DNA of 64,000 nt from UBA9647 sp963739335 (GCA_963739335.1 CAVUAC010000071.1:1-64000); one strand, 5' to 3'; numbered from the stretch's first letter, positions 1 to 9,001 are shown. Notes: a model not told the origin generated them from the letters alone. Program-made: numbers and translations.

Positions 1-20
1 ATGTCCGAGGTGCCATTGCA

Positions 21-95
21 GGGCTTTCTTTGCGTCTCTTTGCGTTCTCTGCGGTTAGAATCAAACCGCGAAGGCCGCGGAGGGCCGCGAAGCAA
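21..95. repeat. Inverted pair of GCG/AAG-type intergenic repeats
   Basis: Bases 21-56 read as about three copies of a CTTTGCGTCT-like unit of roughly 10 bp. Bases 64-92 carry about three copies of CCGCGAAGG-like units. On opposite strands both are variants of an ACCGC(A/G)-AAG pattern, and they meet head to head at a perfect GCGGTT (51-56) / AACCGC (64-69) inverted repeat with a 7-base loop. Similar sequences are common between genes in many environmental genomes; their function is unknown. Confidence 0.6.
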
Positions 96-133
96 TTATT
101 GAGATAGGATTTATCACATTCCATTGTTTAGGT

Positions 134-1249
134 ATGAAAAGGCCTTACAAATCTATGAAGGTGTACGGACAAATCGCCATGTCGGCGATGTTTATTCTGC
201 ACATTCCTCTCTCAGCTCGACAAGTTCAATCAAGCGAAGTCGACTCTGTCCGCACAACGCGGTCTGGAATCTACCCATTACCGATCTTTTTCTACACACC
301 GGAGACCGGCATTGCCGGCGGCGCTGCCGCTCTCTACCTTTATCGGGATTCATCGTCAGCGCGGCCATCGAGCATTTCCGGTGATGTCATCTATACGGAG
401 AAGAAGCAAATCATTGCTGAGATTGCTGGGGATCAATATTTCGGCGGCAGCAAGTACCGGCTGCTCACTGACCTCCTTTTTCAGAAGTATCCAAACAAGT
501 TCTTCGGAATCGGAAACAACACGGCATCGGGCAATGAAGAAACCTACACGCCGCAATCATTCGTCCTTCGCGCCGTCTTGTACAGGAATGTCTATTCACA
601 AGTCAATATCGGGCCGATAATACGCTACGAGACCGTCTCAATGCGCGAAACCAACCCGGCGGGGCTCCTCACTTCAGGCAACATACCCGGCAGTAAAGGC
701 GGAACCTCAGCCGGCCTGGGTTTTGTTGCAAACTGGGATTCACGCGACAACACGTTTGCCGCACATTCAGGAAGTTTCTATCAACTGACCGGGTTGTTCT
801 ATCGAAGCGCCTTCGGAAGCGATTATGAGTACACCGATATTCAAATTGACACACGGAATTACTACGAGATCGTTACCGGTCAAGTGCTTGCGGTGCAGGC
901 AGTCGCGGAATTCATGGACAGGACACCGCCATTTCAGAGCCTTGTGAAGTTCGGGGGACAGAATTTCCTACGCGGCTACTTCGATGGGCGATACAGGGAC
1001 AAGAATGGAGTGGCGTTTCAGGCAGAGTACCGAATTCCGGTGTGGTGGAGGTTCGGCCTCGTTGGTTTTGCAGGAGTCGCCCAGGTTGCCGACAAGGTCA
1101 GCCATTTTGCATTCGACAGATTGTGGTTCGCAGGTGGACTCGGCTTGCGGTTCTTCTGGAATCCCAAAGAGCGTATCAGTTTGCGACTGGACTATGGAAT
1201 CGGCAACAATTCCTCGGGCATGTACATCACGGTGACGGAGGCGTTCTAG
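134..1249 (+). CDS. BamA/TamA-family outer-membrane beta-barrel protein
   Basis: Predicted 371-residue outer-membrane protein resembling the bacterial surface antigen (D15/Omp85) barrel domain. A hydrophobic export signal lies around residues 8-29. The rest alternates short amphipathic strands with Gly/Asn-rich turns. Late motifs such as GGQNFLRGYFDGRYRD and AEYRIPVW resemble the conserved 'LRGY...' loop and final strands of Omp85 barrels, and the chain ends in an aromatic residue (EAF), typical for barrel recognition. There is no POTRA region, so it is a barrel-only member. The start could also be the Met at residue 8; the upstream Shine-Dalgarno is weak. The exact substrate is unknown. Confidence 0.75.
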   Translation: MKRPYKSMKVYGQIAMSAMFILHIPLSARQVQSSEVDSVRTTRSGIYPLPIFFYTPETGIAGGAAALYLYRDSSSARPSSISGDVIYTEKKQIIAEIAGDQYFGGSKYRLLTDLLFQKYPNKFFGIGNNTASGNEETYTPQSFVLRAVLYRNVYSQVNIGPIIRYETVSMRETNPAGLLTSGNIPGSKGGTSAGLGFVANWDSRDNTFAAHSGSFYQLTGLFYRSAFGSDYEYTDIQIDTRNYYEIVTGQVLAVQAVAEFMDRTPPFQSLVKFGGQNFLRGYFDGRYRDKNGVAFQAEYRIPVWWRFGLVGFAGVAQVADKVSHFAFDRLWFAGGLGLRFFWNPKERISLRLDYGIGNNSSGMYITVTEAF

Positions 1250-1255
1250 CAGGGT

Positions 1256-1330
1256 GATAAGTAGGAAGTATGCAGGTAAGAGGTATACAAGTAGGAAGTA
1301 TGCAAGTATCAAGTAGAAGGTAGAGAGTTC
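1256..1330. repeat. Degenerate 7-bp repeat tract (AAGTAGG/AAGTATG)
   Basis: Immediately after the barrel gene the sequence is built from variants of AAGTAnn: AAGTAGG, AAGTATG, CAGGTAA, GAGGTAT, then again AAGTAGG, AAGTATG, AAGTATC, AAGTAGA, AGGTAGA. A larger 30-bp near repeat is also visible (1259 and 1289). No coding capacity is apparent. Confidence 0.7.
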
Positions 1331-1402
1331 AGCGAGCGGCTTGCTTGCTGGCGTAGATTTCCCTCAGCATGCCGCATCTAACAGCCGAACATCCCCCACG
1401 AT

Positions 1403-2293
1403 TCACCGCACATCGTCAAGCGCAAGCACCGCAGCATAGACCGCATCCACCACTTCGGCCAGGAAGCTGTAATTCAGGGTATCAGCTGTGTCGGTTTCCT
1501 TGTGGTAGTAGGGGTTGCGGAGAAACGCGGTATCAGTGACCATCAAGGCCGGGAAGCCATATTTCCAGAATGAGGAGTGATCGGAAAGAAACAGCGGAGG
1601 GATGAAACTAGGGGCGCTCAGGCTCTCTACACCGACCGTGCCTCGTCGTCTCATCGCACTCCGTACGACAGCCATCATCCGAAGACTTTTGAGATTGCCA
1701 ACGAGGCCAATGAAGTTTCCATACTTGGGGTAATGAACGAGGAAACGCATCAGCGGCGCGGGATACAATTGTGGATACCTCTCCCCGGCGTAACCAAGCA
1801 TCTCCAACGCCAGCATCACCATGACATCTTCCCCCGCGTGCTTTATTTTCTTCGCGTATTGTCTGCTTCCCATGAGATGTGTGTAGAAGTAGGGGGGCTC
1901 TTCGTGCGGGAACGCAACAAAACTGACCGTGCGCTTATTCGGATAATCCCTCAGAAGTCGGAGAAGCTCCAGCAGTCCAGCCACACCGGTCGCGTTATCA
2001 TCTGCACCGGGTGTATCGAGCACCGTGTCGTAGTGCGCGCCAAGAACGACGCAGGGCTTTTGAGGATCGCTTCCTTTTTTCTCAACGATCAGGTTGCGAA
2101 CCTGCATTCCATCACCTTCGTACGTTTGCGACTCTACATCGTAACCAAGCGCGCACATCTCCTGCTCGATGAACGCAGCTGCTTTCTGCAGGGTGTTGGG
2201 ATTTAGCCCGCTCCGAGAAGGATACTTCTCCGCCAGGATCTCAACAATCCTTCGGGCGCGGGACGCAATGATGGAGAGCTCGGATGAGTTCAT
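1403..2293 (-). CDS. M28-family metallopeptidase (aminopeptidase-like)
   Basis: About 296-residue zinc peptidase of clan MH. Metal ligands follow family order: H and D in VLGAHYDTV and GADDNATG, the Glu pair in FPHEEPP, and a C-terminal His in NPYYHKETDT. No signal peptide is visible from the ATG at 2293, so it may be cytoplasmic. A longer in-frame start at 2332 would add 13 unconvincing residues. It is followed on the same strand by a DPP4-like peptidase and a gamma-glutamyltransferase, which suggests a role in peptide breakdown. The precise substrate is not predictable. Confidence 0.85.
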   Translation of the reverse strand: MNSSELSIIASRARRIVEILAEKYPSRSGLNPNTLQKAAAFIEQEMCALGYDVESQTYEGDGMQVRNLIVEKKGSDPQKPCVVLGAHYDTVLDTPGADDNATGVAGLLELLRLLRDYPNKRTVSFVAFPHEEPPYFYTHLMGSRQYAKKIKHAGEDVMVMLALEMLGYAGERYPQLYPAPLMRFLVHYPKYGNFIGLVGNLKSLRMMAVVRSAMRRRGTVGVESLSAPSFIPPLFLSDHSSFWKYGFPALMVTDTAFLRNPYYHKETDTADTLNYSFLAEVVDAVYAAVLALDDVR

Positions 2294-2401
2294 AGTGATT
2301 CCAATGTACGACGGAATCAATCGATTGTCCATGTGATTGTGAGAAAACTAACGATGGGACACTAGAAAGTAGACCCAAAAGGATTGCAATGGGCACAAAG
2401 A

Positions 2402-2485
2402 TTAATTGTGAATTGTTAACGCTCAATTGAGGGTTGCCAACCGTTCTTCATTATCCGTTAGTCATTCACAATGGCAATTAGATCC
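2402..2485. repeat. Degenerate 7-bp repeat tract (TTAATTG-like)
   Basis: From 2402 the intergenic DNA can be cut into heptads that drift in sequence: TTAATTG, TGAATTG, TTAACGC, TCAATTG, AGGGTTG, CCAACCG, TTCTTCA, TTATCCG, TTAGTCA, TTCACAA, TGGCAAT. It lies between the divergent edge of the M28 gene and the end of the DPP4 gene. No gene is seen here. Confidence 0.55.
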
Positions 2486-2556
2486 ATCCCTCCAAAAACA
2501 CGTTGGCCGCAGAATCAACGACATCCTGCGGCCAGCAAGTTCTGATTCAACGAGCA

Positions 2557-4827
2557 TTATCGTGGACGTCTACCGCCGGGCCTACCGAATGAGCTCATCT
2601 GGTAAAGCTTTGCATAGAGCTCTTCGGGGAGCGGCTTCTGCAGCAAATACTGATAGTAAAAGCGAGCCGCCTCAACACGCGAATGCACACCCTTTGCCCC
2701 CCCCCATCCATGTCTTCCACCCGGATAGAGCATAAACTCGAAGTGCTTGCCAAGATCCTCCAGCTTATCGACGAACTGGATGCTGTTCTGCATATGGACG
2801 TTGTCATCCATCGTGCCATGCACAATGCGAAGCATTCCTTTGTAGCGGCTGGCATACTCCATGACTGAGCTGTTTTTGTATCCTTCGGGATTTTCAGCCG
2901 GCGAATCCATAAACCGCTCGGTATAGTGAGTATCGTACAGATGCCAATCGGTCGGAGAGGAGCCTGCAATGCCGTGCGTGAAATAGCCAGCACCGTACGT
3001 CAGCGCCATACAGGTGACATATCCTCCATAGCTGCTCCCCGTGATGCACACTTTCGTTGAATCGACATACGGTTTGGTTCGGAGCCACTTGACGCATTCG
3101 ATGTAGTCATTCATTTCCCACTTGCCGAGGTTCCGGTGCATGAGGGCCACACCTTCTTTCCCGAAATGTCCGGACCCGCGGTGATCGACGGAAACTTGAA
3201 TCATCCCTTCCTGTGCCCACCATTCAGCGCCGGTTCCCTTCCAGCCGTCGGACACCGTGCCGGAGTTGGGTCCACCATAAATGCTGATGAGGATAGGATA
3301 TTTCTTGTTCGGATCGAGATCCAACGGCAAGGTGATGGTCACGGGAAGATCATAACCGTCAGGAGTCTTGAATCTCACAAGTTCAGTCTTGGCCAGCTCA
3401 TAGTTGCCGAACTCCTTGCCCCTGATGTCGCCCAGTTCACGAAGGATCTTGCCGTCTTCGTTGCAGATGGCCATTTTCGTCGGGGTTGCAACGTTCGAAT
3501 ATGTCGTGATGAAGTAGCTGCCCTTCGGGGAGAGTTGCACGCTGTGCGTGTAGTCGCTAAACGTCAGGCGCGTGAGGTTCTTACCATTCAACTTGATCCT
3601 GTAGAAATCGGTCCGCGTCGATGCTTCTTTCCTCGCGGTGAAATAGATCAGGTTCTCTTCTTCATCAACCAGAACGACGCTGGTAACCTGCCACTTTCCC
3701 TCGGTGATGCGGTTCTTGAGCTTCCCATCCATCCCATAAAGATAAAGATGAGACCAACCATCTTTGTCAGTCTTGACGATGAATCCCTTGTTGTTTTTCA
3801 GGAAGTCAATGTGCCCAAACCATTCAACCCATGAGTTTTGGTGTTCTGCATAGACTTCGCGCTTCCTGCCCGTCTGCAGATCAACACCGTAGATCTTCAG
3901 GTCATCCTGTCCCCGATTCATCCACTGCACCCATAACTCTTTGTTGTCGGGAGTCCAGAATGGCGTTCCGAAGTACTGATCATCCTTCTCATTGAAATCC
4001 GCCCAGACGAAAGTGCCGCCGGTGACCGGAACAACGCCCACGCGCACCTCCGGATTCGGATCGCCCGGCTTGGGGTAGGGAGTCTGCTCAAGGAAGCCAT
4101 GCGTCCCCTCGGAATTGTAGAGAGGAAACATCGGCACCTTGGAATCATCGAAGCGCATGAACGCGAGCTTCTTGCTGTCCGGGGACCACCAGTATGCCTT
4201 GTACCGTGTGCCGCGGCCCAAAATCTCCTCCATATATACCCACGATGCATAACCGTTATAGATGAATTTCGCGCCATCGGTCGTGTACTGAATCTCTTTG
4301 CCAGTGGCGAGGTCGATGGCGAACAGGTTATTATCGCGCGTGAAGGCAACGTAGTTGCCATCGGGAGAGATCGTCGGGTTCTTCTCTTCTGACGGGCTTT
4401 GCGTCAGCCGCTTGAACTCCTTTGTCTCGGTATTGAGGAGGTAGAGGTCATTCTCTTTCAAGTAGATGTGCTTTGTGCGCGCCTCGTTTGATGACGCCGG
4501 GAAATTCACATTGACGCCGGAGCCAACCGTATCTTTGAACTGATTAAGATCCGGGGTTTTGGGCTGAGTTTCCTTCTCCTTTCCGGTTTTTGCATCCACC
4601 AGATACCACTTTGTTTGTGGATCTCCCTCCTTCCGTCTCATCTCCAGATAATGGCTGTCGTCTTCCCAGCCAGTAATGTCAGGAAGGGGCACAAACAGTT
4701 GCGGCTCGGCATTCTGATAGAGCTGCTCAAAGGTCATTCTCTTCTTTTGCTGCGCTGAGGCAAGAACCGCAAGCGCAACGAGGAAACAAGAGAGAACGAG
4801 ATACCTGACGAGTACCTTACGATTCAT
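2557..4827 (-). CDS. S9 family dipeptidyl peptidase IV-like protease
   Basis: 756-residue secreted prolyl oligopeptidase-family enzyme. A signal peptide (residues about 1-25, cleaved near ASAQQ) is followed by a DPPIV-type N-terminal beta-propeller (about 40-490) and an alpha/beta-hydrolase domain. The catalytic triad is visible: Ser in GSSYGGY, Asp in HGTMDDNVH and His in PGGRHGW. The Shine-Dalgarno GGAGG sits just before the ATG. Members remove N-terminal X-Pro dipeptides. A run of nine G residues on the coding strand (2697-2705) encodes the Trp-Gly-Gly next to the catalytic His and remains in frame. Confidence 0.93.
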   Translation of the reverse strand: MNRKVLVRYLVLSCFLVALAVLASAQQKKRMTFEQLYQNAEPQLFVPLPDITGWEDDSHYLEMRRKEGDPQTKWYLVDAKTGKEKETQPKTPDLNQFKDTVGSGVNVNFPASSNEARTKHIYLKENDLYLLNTETKEFKRLTQSPSEEKNPTISPDGNYVAFTRDNNLFAIDLATGKEIQYTTDGAKFIYNGYASWVYMEEILGRGTRYKAYWWSPDSKKLAFMRFDDSKVPMFPLYNSEGTHGFLEQTPYPKPGDPNPEVRVGVVPVTGGTFVWADFNEKDDQYFGTPFWTPDNKELWVQWMNRGQDDLKIYGVDLQTGRKREVYAEHQNSWVEWFGHIDFLKNNKGFIVKTDKDGWSHLYLYGMDGKLKNRITEGKWQVTSVVLVDEEENLIYFTARKEASTRTDFYRIKLNGKNLTRLTFSDYTHSVQLSPKGSYFITTYSNVATPTKMAICNEDGKILRELGDIRGKEFGNYELAKTELVRFKTPDGYDLPVTITLPLDLDPNKKYPILISIYGGPNSGTVSDGWKGTGAEWWAQEGMIQVSVDHRGSGHFGKEGVALMHRNLGKWEMNDYIECVKWLRTKPYVDSTKVCITGSSYGGYVTCMALTYGAGYFTHGIAGSSPTDWHLYDTHYTERFMDSPAENPEGYKNSSVMEYASRYKGMLRIVHGTMDDNVHMQNSIQFVDKLEDLGKHFEFMLYPGGRHGWGGAKGVHSRVEAARFYYQYLLQKPLPEELYAKLYQMSSFGRPGGRRPR

Positions 4828-4997
4828 GGAACCTCCTCCGGGTTGGTGATGTCGATGGTGGATTGAACTTGTGTGTCAACGATTCCTTTGCCTCGATGCC
4901 CGGTGCGATTGTGGGGGCATGAGAGGCGGAGCCTTCGGCGATTTGACAGAGAGTAAACGGAGATGAATGCGTTTTGTTCCCTACCGCAGGGCTTGCC

Positions 4998-6650
4998 CTA
5001 TTCCCCCACGGCTGCTCCACTGCGACGTGGGTCACTGCATCCAACGAGCTTATTCGCCTGGGCATCAAACATAATCGATTGTACTGAGCCAAAGTAGGCG
5101 CGAAATGCTCCATGCTGCTTGACATCGTGCCCGAGCGATTCGAGCATTTGATAACTCTTCTCCGGGAAGCGGTTCTCGATCTCAAGCTCCTGCTGTGTGA
5201 AGATGCTGAACATACGCGGCGCATAGATCGCTTCCCGCAAAGACATATTGAAGTCGAGCAGATTGACGATCACCTGTGCAATTGTCGAAATGATCAAGTC
5301 CCCACCCGGCGTCCCGAGAACATACAGGGGTCGCCCGTTCTGCATGATAATCGTCGGCACCAGGCTCGTGACGACTCGTTTGCGCGGTTGAAGACTATTG
5401 GGATGTTTCGGATCGACGTTGAAATTCTGCATCTCGTTGTTCAGCATAAATCCCGCCCCTTCAACTGTCTGGCCTGTTCCAAATAAGCTGCTCAAGGTGA
5501 TGGTCAACGAAACGGTGTTCCCGTCAATATCCATTACGCAGAGTTGCGTCGTATTCTTGTCATCGATGCGCCCTGCCTCGATCTGCTGTGGATGTCGGGA
5601 ATGCGCCAGGTCAATTTGGCGGAACCGTTGGAAGGCGAACTCATCGGATGTTACGGCGCTCACAGGAATCGCACTGAATGCCGGATCACCATTGTGGGTT
5701 CTTTCATCCTTGAACACAAGTTTGAAAGTTTCCGCGAACACATGCAAGCTGTAGTCGTTGTTCTTGCGGCACTCCTTCAGATCAAAATGTTTCAGAATGT
5801 TGAGCGCTTCGATCAACAGCATGCCGCCACACGGCGGCGGAGTGGTAACGATGGTGTAACCTCGATATTCCCCCGTCAGTGCTTCGCGAGCGATCGGTTT
5901 GTACGCGAGAAGATCATCTTTTGAGATGAATCCGTCTCGGTTTTGCATGTCCTTTGCGATCATGTCGGCTATGGCTCCTCTGTAGAAAGCGTCCGTTCCA
6001 GCTGCCGTGATCGCCATGAGGGTTTTGCCATAGTCAGGATTCTTGAGAACCGCACCAACTGTTGGAATGTGTCCGTTCGGATAGTAGATGGATCGGGCAT
6101 AAGGATCTTTTTCAAGCATCTTCCGGTACGACTCCAGATTCAACGCCAGGGTACTGTCAACCTCGAATCCCTTCATGGCGTAGTCGATTGCGGGCTGGAG
6201 AACGGTCTTGCGATCGAGTTTCCCAAACTTCTCGCGAGTGAATTCCAGTCCGGCAACTGCACCTGGCACCGAGGCGCCTTTTGCCGACCTGGCCCAATCC
6301 GATGTCTTGTTGAGATCAAGCGTGCGATATGTTACTCCCTGCGGTGAGATCGCCTTGAAATCGATGATGGTCGATTTTTTCTCCTTCGCATCATAGATCA
6401 GCATCATGCCCTCTCCGCCAATGCCGGAGCCGTGCGGCTCAACCACACCGAGTGCATACGCCACGGCAACGGCCACATCAACAACATTCCCCCCTTTCTT
6501 GTAGACATCCAGGCCGGCCTTTGCCGCAAGGGGGTGAGCAGAAATCATGACTCTTGAGCCACTCGAGACTTTGGCGTACTGTGCCGGGGACAGGGCGCCA
6601 TATAGCGTAACGCACAGAACGAGGATTTGAAAGCGGACGAACGTTTTCAT
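4998..6650 (-). CDS. ggt: Gamma-glutamyltransferase
   Basis: 550-residue Ntn-hydrolase precursor with a signal peptide (cleaved near SPAQY). The large-subunit motif GSGIGGEGMMLIYDA and the expected autoprocessing site are present: Thr in NTTQLCVMD begins the small subunit, followed by SLFGTG and a late Gly-rich motif (LGTPGGD). Canonical GGTs have TTH at the processing site, whereas this one has TTQ. The enzyme cleaves gamma-glutamyl bonds of glutathione-like peptides in the periplasm. A Shine-Dalgarno AGAGGG precedes the ATG. It is read in the same direction as the upstream MFS gene and the downstream DPP4 gene. Confidence 0.92.
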   Translation of the reverse strand: MKTFVRFQILVLCVTLYGALSPAQYAKVSSGSRVMISAHPLAAKAGLDVYKKGGNVVDVAVAVAYALGVVEPHGSGIGGEGMMLIYDAKEKKSTIIDFKAISPQGVTYRTLDLNKTSDWARSAKGASVPGAVAGLEFTREKFGKLDRKTVLQPAIDYAMKGFEVDSTLALNLESYRKMLEKDPYARSIYYPNGHIPTVGAVLKNPDYGKTLMAITAAGTDAFYRGAIADMIAKDMQNRDGFISKDDLLAYKPIAREALTGEYRGYTIVTTPPPCGGMLLIEALNILKHFDLKECRKNNDYSLHVFAETFKLVFKDERTHNGDPAFSAIPVSAVTSDEFAFQRFRQIDLAHSRHPQQIEAGRIDDKNTTQLCVMDIDGNTVSLTITLSSLFGTGQTVEGAGFMLNNEMQNFNVDPKHPNSLQPRKRVVTSLVPTIIMQNGRPLYVLGTPGGDLIISTIAQVIVNLLDFNMSLREAIYAPRMFSIFTQQELEIENRFPEKSYQMLESLGHDVKQHGAFRAYFGSVQSIMFDAQANKLVGCSDPRRSGAAVGE

Positions 6651-6698
6651 TGTTCCCTCTGAATGTTCTGCAATGGCGGAATCAGCGTTTCTTTTTCC

Positions 6699-8075
6699 TT
6701 ACCGGACTTTTGGGCGAGCAAGGGAAGCAAAGACGCCGAGGACACACAGGGCAGAGAAGATCATGAACGCAATCTGCATGCTTTGAAGAAACTTCGGAAA
6801 ATGCTCCGGCGTGATGTGGGTATCTCCCATCACCACGGCAAAAATGAGAAGCACGATTCCCATGCTGAGCATTTGGCCCGTCAGACGCATGGTTCCAAGT
6901 GTTGCCGAGGCAACACCGTACAAGCGTTGTTCAACTGAACTCATAACAGCGTTTGTGTTCGGAGATGAAAAGAGCGCAAACCCGAAGCCCAGCAACAGAA
7001 GATAGAGTATCACCAAGGCAATGGACGTCTCCCGACCGACGAAGGCAAGCAACGCAAGCCCGACACAAATAATACTCATACCGACCGAAGCCACGATGCG
7101 CGGCTCGATCGAATCAGAGAGTCGTCCTGCAATGGGAGAAAAGAGTGCCATCATGATCGGCTGGGCAACAAGAATGGCTCCTGCTGTCTGGGGATCCAGC
7201 GCTTTGATGTACTGCAGATAGAGGCTCAGCAAAAAGGTCAGTGCGAACGTTGCGCTGTAATTGATGAGCGTCGCCACATTGGAGAAAGCAAAAGCCGGAT
7301 TTCGAGCAAACAGGGCAACATCAAGAAGCGGCTTCGGGGCCTTTCGCTCCCAAGCCACGAAGGCTGCAAGTCCCGCCATTCCCATCGCGAAAGCCCACAT
7401 TCCTGTAACTCCCGGGAGCTTCGAGAAACCAATCATGATGAGAGTGAGGGACACCGTGTAGAGGAGTGATCCAGGTATATCGAACTTCTCGCCGTGAGCT
7501 TCTACCCACTCGCTCTTCAATCGCGACAGAGCCAACACGACAATGCAAATGCCAAGGAGAGCGTTCAGAAAGAAAGTACTTCGCCAGCCGAGATGTTGTG
7601 TGAGAAATCCCCCTATAAATGGTCCAAGCGAAAGCCCAACGTAGCTTGCGGCGACGTTGATACCGAGCACTCGCCCACGGTCGACTGGAGGATATGCTGA
7701 AGTGAGAATGGCAACGCCTGTCCCAAAGATCATTGCAGCTCCCGACCCCTGGAATGCGCGCGTAACGATCAGAATCGATCCCGATGGAGCAATGCCGCTG
7801 AGAAATGAAAACCCGGTGAAGGTGCTGATGCCGTAAATGAAGATCTTCCTCCGACCATAAATGTCGGCCAGTCTCCCGAAGGGAACAAGGAATATTGCTG
7901 CCGCGAGGACGGCTGCCGTCACGACCCAGCTTAGGGGTACAGCGTCCATCGAGAATTCGCGGCCAATCGAGGGGAGGGCGATGCTGACGGATGACGCCAT
8001 GAGCGGCGTCAAAAATGAAGCGGCGGTTGAAGCCACAAGGACAGCTTTTCGATCATCGGAGGTCGTGGCCGCCAT
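6699..8075 (-). CDS. MFS drug-efflux transporter (DHA2/EmrB-type)
   Basis: 458 residues with about 14 hydrophobic segments and the major-facilitator loop motif GRLADIYGRRK between TM2 and TM3. A proton-antiport-like motif (GTGVAILTSAYPP..RGRVLGI) is also present. This arrangement fits the 14-TM DHA2 group that exports hydrophobic compounds. Its start lies 4 bases after the stop of the thioesterase gene, so the two are probably co-transcribed and translationally coupled. The substrate is unknown. Confidence 0.88.
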   Translation of the reverse strand: MAATTSDDRKAVLVASTAASFLTPLMASSVSIALPSIGREFSMDAVPLSWVVTAAVLAAAIFLVPFGRLADIYGRRKIFIYGISTFTGFSFLSGIAPSGSILIVTRAFQGSGAAMIFGTGVAILTSAYPPVDRGRVLGINVAASYVGLSLGPFIGGFLTQHLGWRSTFFLNALLGICIVVLALSRLKSEWVEAHGEKFDIPGSLLYTVSLTLIMIGFSKLPGVTGMWAFAMGMAGLAAFVAWERKAPKPLLDVALFARNPAFAFSNVATLINYSATFALTFLLSLYLQYIKALDPQTAGAILVAQPIMMALFSPIAGRLSDSIEPRIVASVGMSIICVGLALLAFVGRETSIALVILYLLLLGFGFALFSSPNTNAVMSSVEQRLYGVASATLGTMRLTGQMLSMGIVLLIFAVVMGDTHITPEHFPKFLQSMQIAFMIFSALCVLGVFASLARPKVR

Positions 8076-8079
8076 GCGT

Positions 8080-8541
8080 TCAGGATGCCGATGGGGGTAC
8101 AGCTCTTGCCACCGTCGCCGTCGCAGTACCGATGGCGACCAATTTGTTCTTTGAGTTGACTGCCTCGCCGGTCATATAAAGAATCTGCATACCCCGCGAG
8201 ACGACTTTTGCAGTTATCGTCAGTCGATCCCCAACCTCGACGGGACGGATGAACTCCGTATTCAGGTTGATTGTCACACAGGGATTCCGAGCAGCAACAT
8301 AGCTGAGCGGCCCGAAGACGTTGTCAAACGCGGCGGCAAGGAATCCGCCCTGCATCGTCCGCAGAGGATTGAGGTTTTCTTCCAGGACAGGAAATGACGC
8401 CGTCAACGACTCACGCGATTCGTATTGAACGAACTCCCCCTTCATCGCCAGAAAACAATTCGGTGGAAATGTTGCACCCGCTCCGGCGTGACGCAGAAGA
8501 TCCTGAATTTCCTCTTCTAAGACTTTCAATGATTTGTTCAT
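8080..8541 (-). CDS. PaaI-family hotdog thioesterase
   Basis: 153-residue protein with the hotdog-fold pattern. The segment TMQGGFLAAAFDNVFGPL matches the PaaI-type active-site helix (usually H-G-G...D), and VTINLNTEFIRPVEVGDRLT is the conserved central strand region. The family hydrolyses acyl-CoA thioesters, often of aromatic acids. The usual His before GG is replaced by Gln (MQGG). It lies directly upstream of the MFS exporter in one transcription unit. Confidence 0.82.
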   Translation of the reverse strand: MNKSLKVLEEEIQDLLRHAGAGATFPPNCFLAMKGEFVQYESRESLTASFPVLEENLNPLRTMQGGFLAAAFDNVFGPLSYVAARNPCVTINLNTEFIRPVEVGDRLTITAKVVSRGMQILYMTGEAVNSKNKLVAIGTATATVARAVPPSAS

Positions 8542-8608
8542 AGCACTGCAGGTTGCCCGATCGCCGGGCTCAGGGTGAGGGGGGTTGGGGGTTTTGCCGG
8601 GGAAAGGA

Positions 8609-9001
8609 TTATCGTTCTACAGGCTCTGCTGCGACTGCCCACCATGATTCTGTCGTCTTCGTGAGCCGCTCAGCAAGATCGATCAGAATTCTTTTTGCAA
8701 AATCCGGATACTTTTGTACAACTTCATCAATGCTCATCTGGACAAACAATACCGAGGTTGGCTCCAGCGCTTGAAGTGTTGCCGTCCGCGGCCGATTCAA
8801 GATGCACCCCAGCTCGCCGAATACCGTCCCACGCTGGTCAATCTCTGCAACCGTAAAGTCTTTCTTAAAAACGCCAACTTTGCCAGTGAGGAGAATATAC
8901 CAGCCATCCGCCGGCTCTCCCATCCGAGCAATTGTATCACCGATGGAAAAGTACTTCTTGACACCTTCAACACCGTACGCAACATTCGGCTGTTCAGTCA
9001 T
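8609..9001 (-). CDS. Cyclic nucleotide-binding domain protein
   Basis: About 130 residues forming one cNMP-binding domain of the CAP/Crp fold: FSIGDTIARMGEPADGWYILLTGKV, then GTVFGELGCILNRPRTATLQALEPTSVL, which corresponds to the phosphate-binding cassette (GELxxL..PRxAT). There is no helix-turn-helix or enzymatic domain, so it is a stand-alone sensor. The ATG at 9001 has a good AAGGGA site; an in-frame TTG at 9019 is less likely. The partner is unknown. Confidence 0.85.
   Translation of the reverse strand: MTEQPNVAYGVEGVKKYFSIGDTIARMGEPADGWYILLTGKVGVFKKDFTVAEIDQRGTVFGELGCILNRPRTATLQALEPTSVLFVQMSIDEVVQKYPDFAKRILIDLAERLTKTTESWWAVAAEPVER

Noticed and set aside
1577..2206. Plus-strand frame opposite the M28 gene
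   Set aside because: Antisense to conserved M28 motifs, with no recognisable family.
3136..3834. Long plus-strand frame opposite the DPP4 gene
   Set aside because: It has no domain-like features and is antisense to a well-conserved peptidase; a shadow frame.
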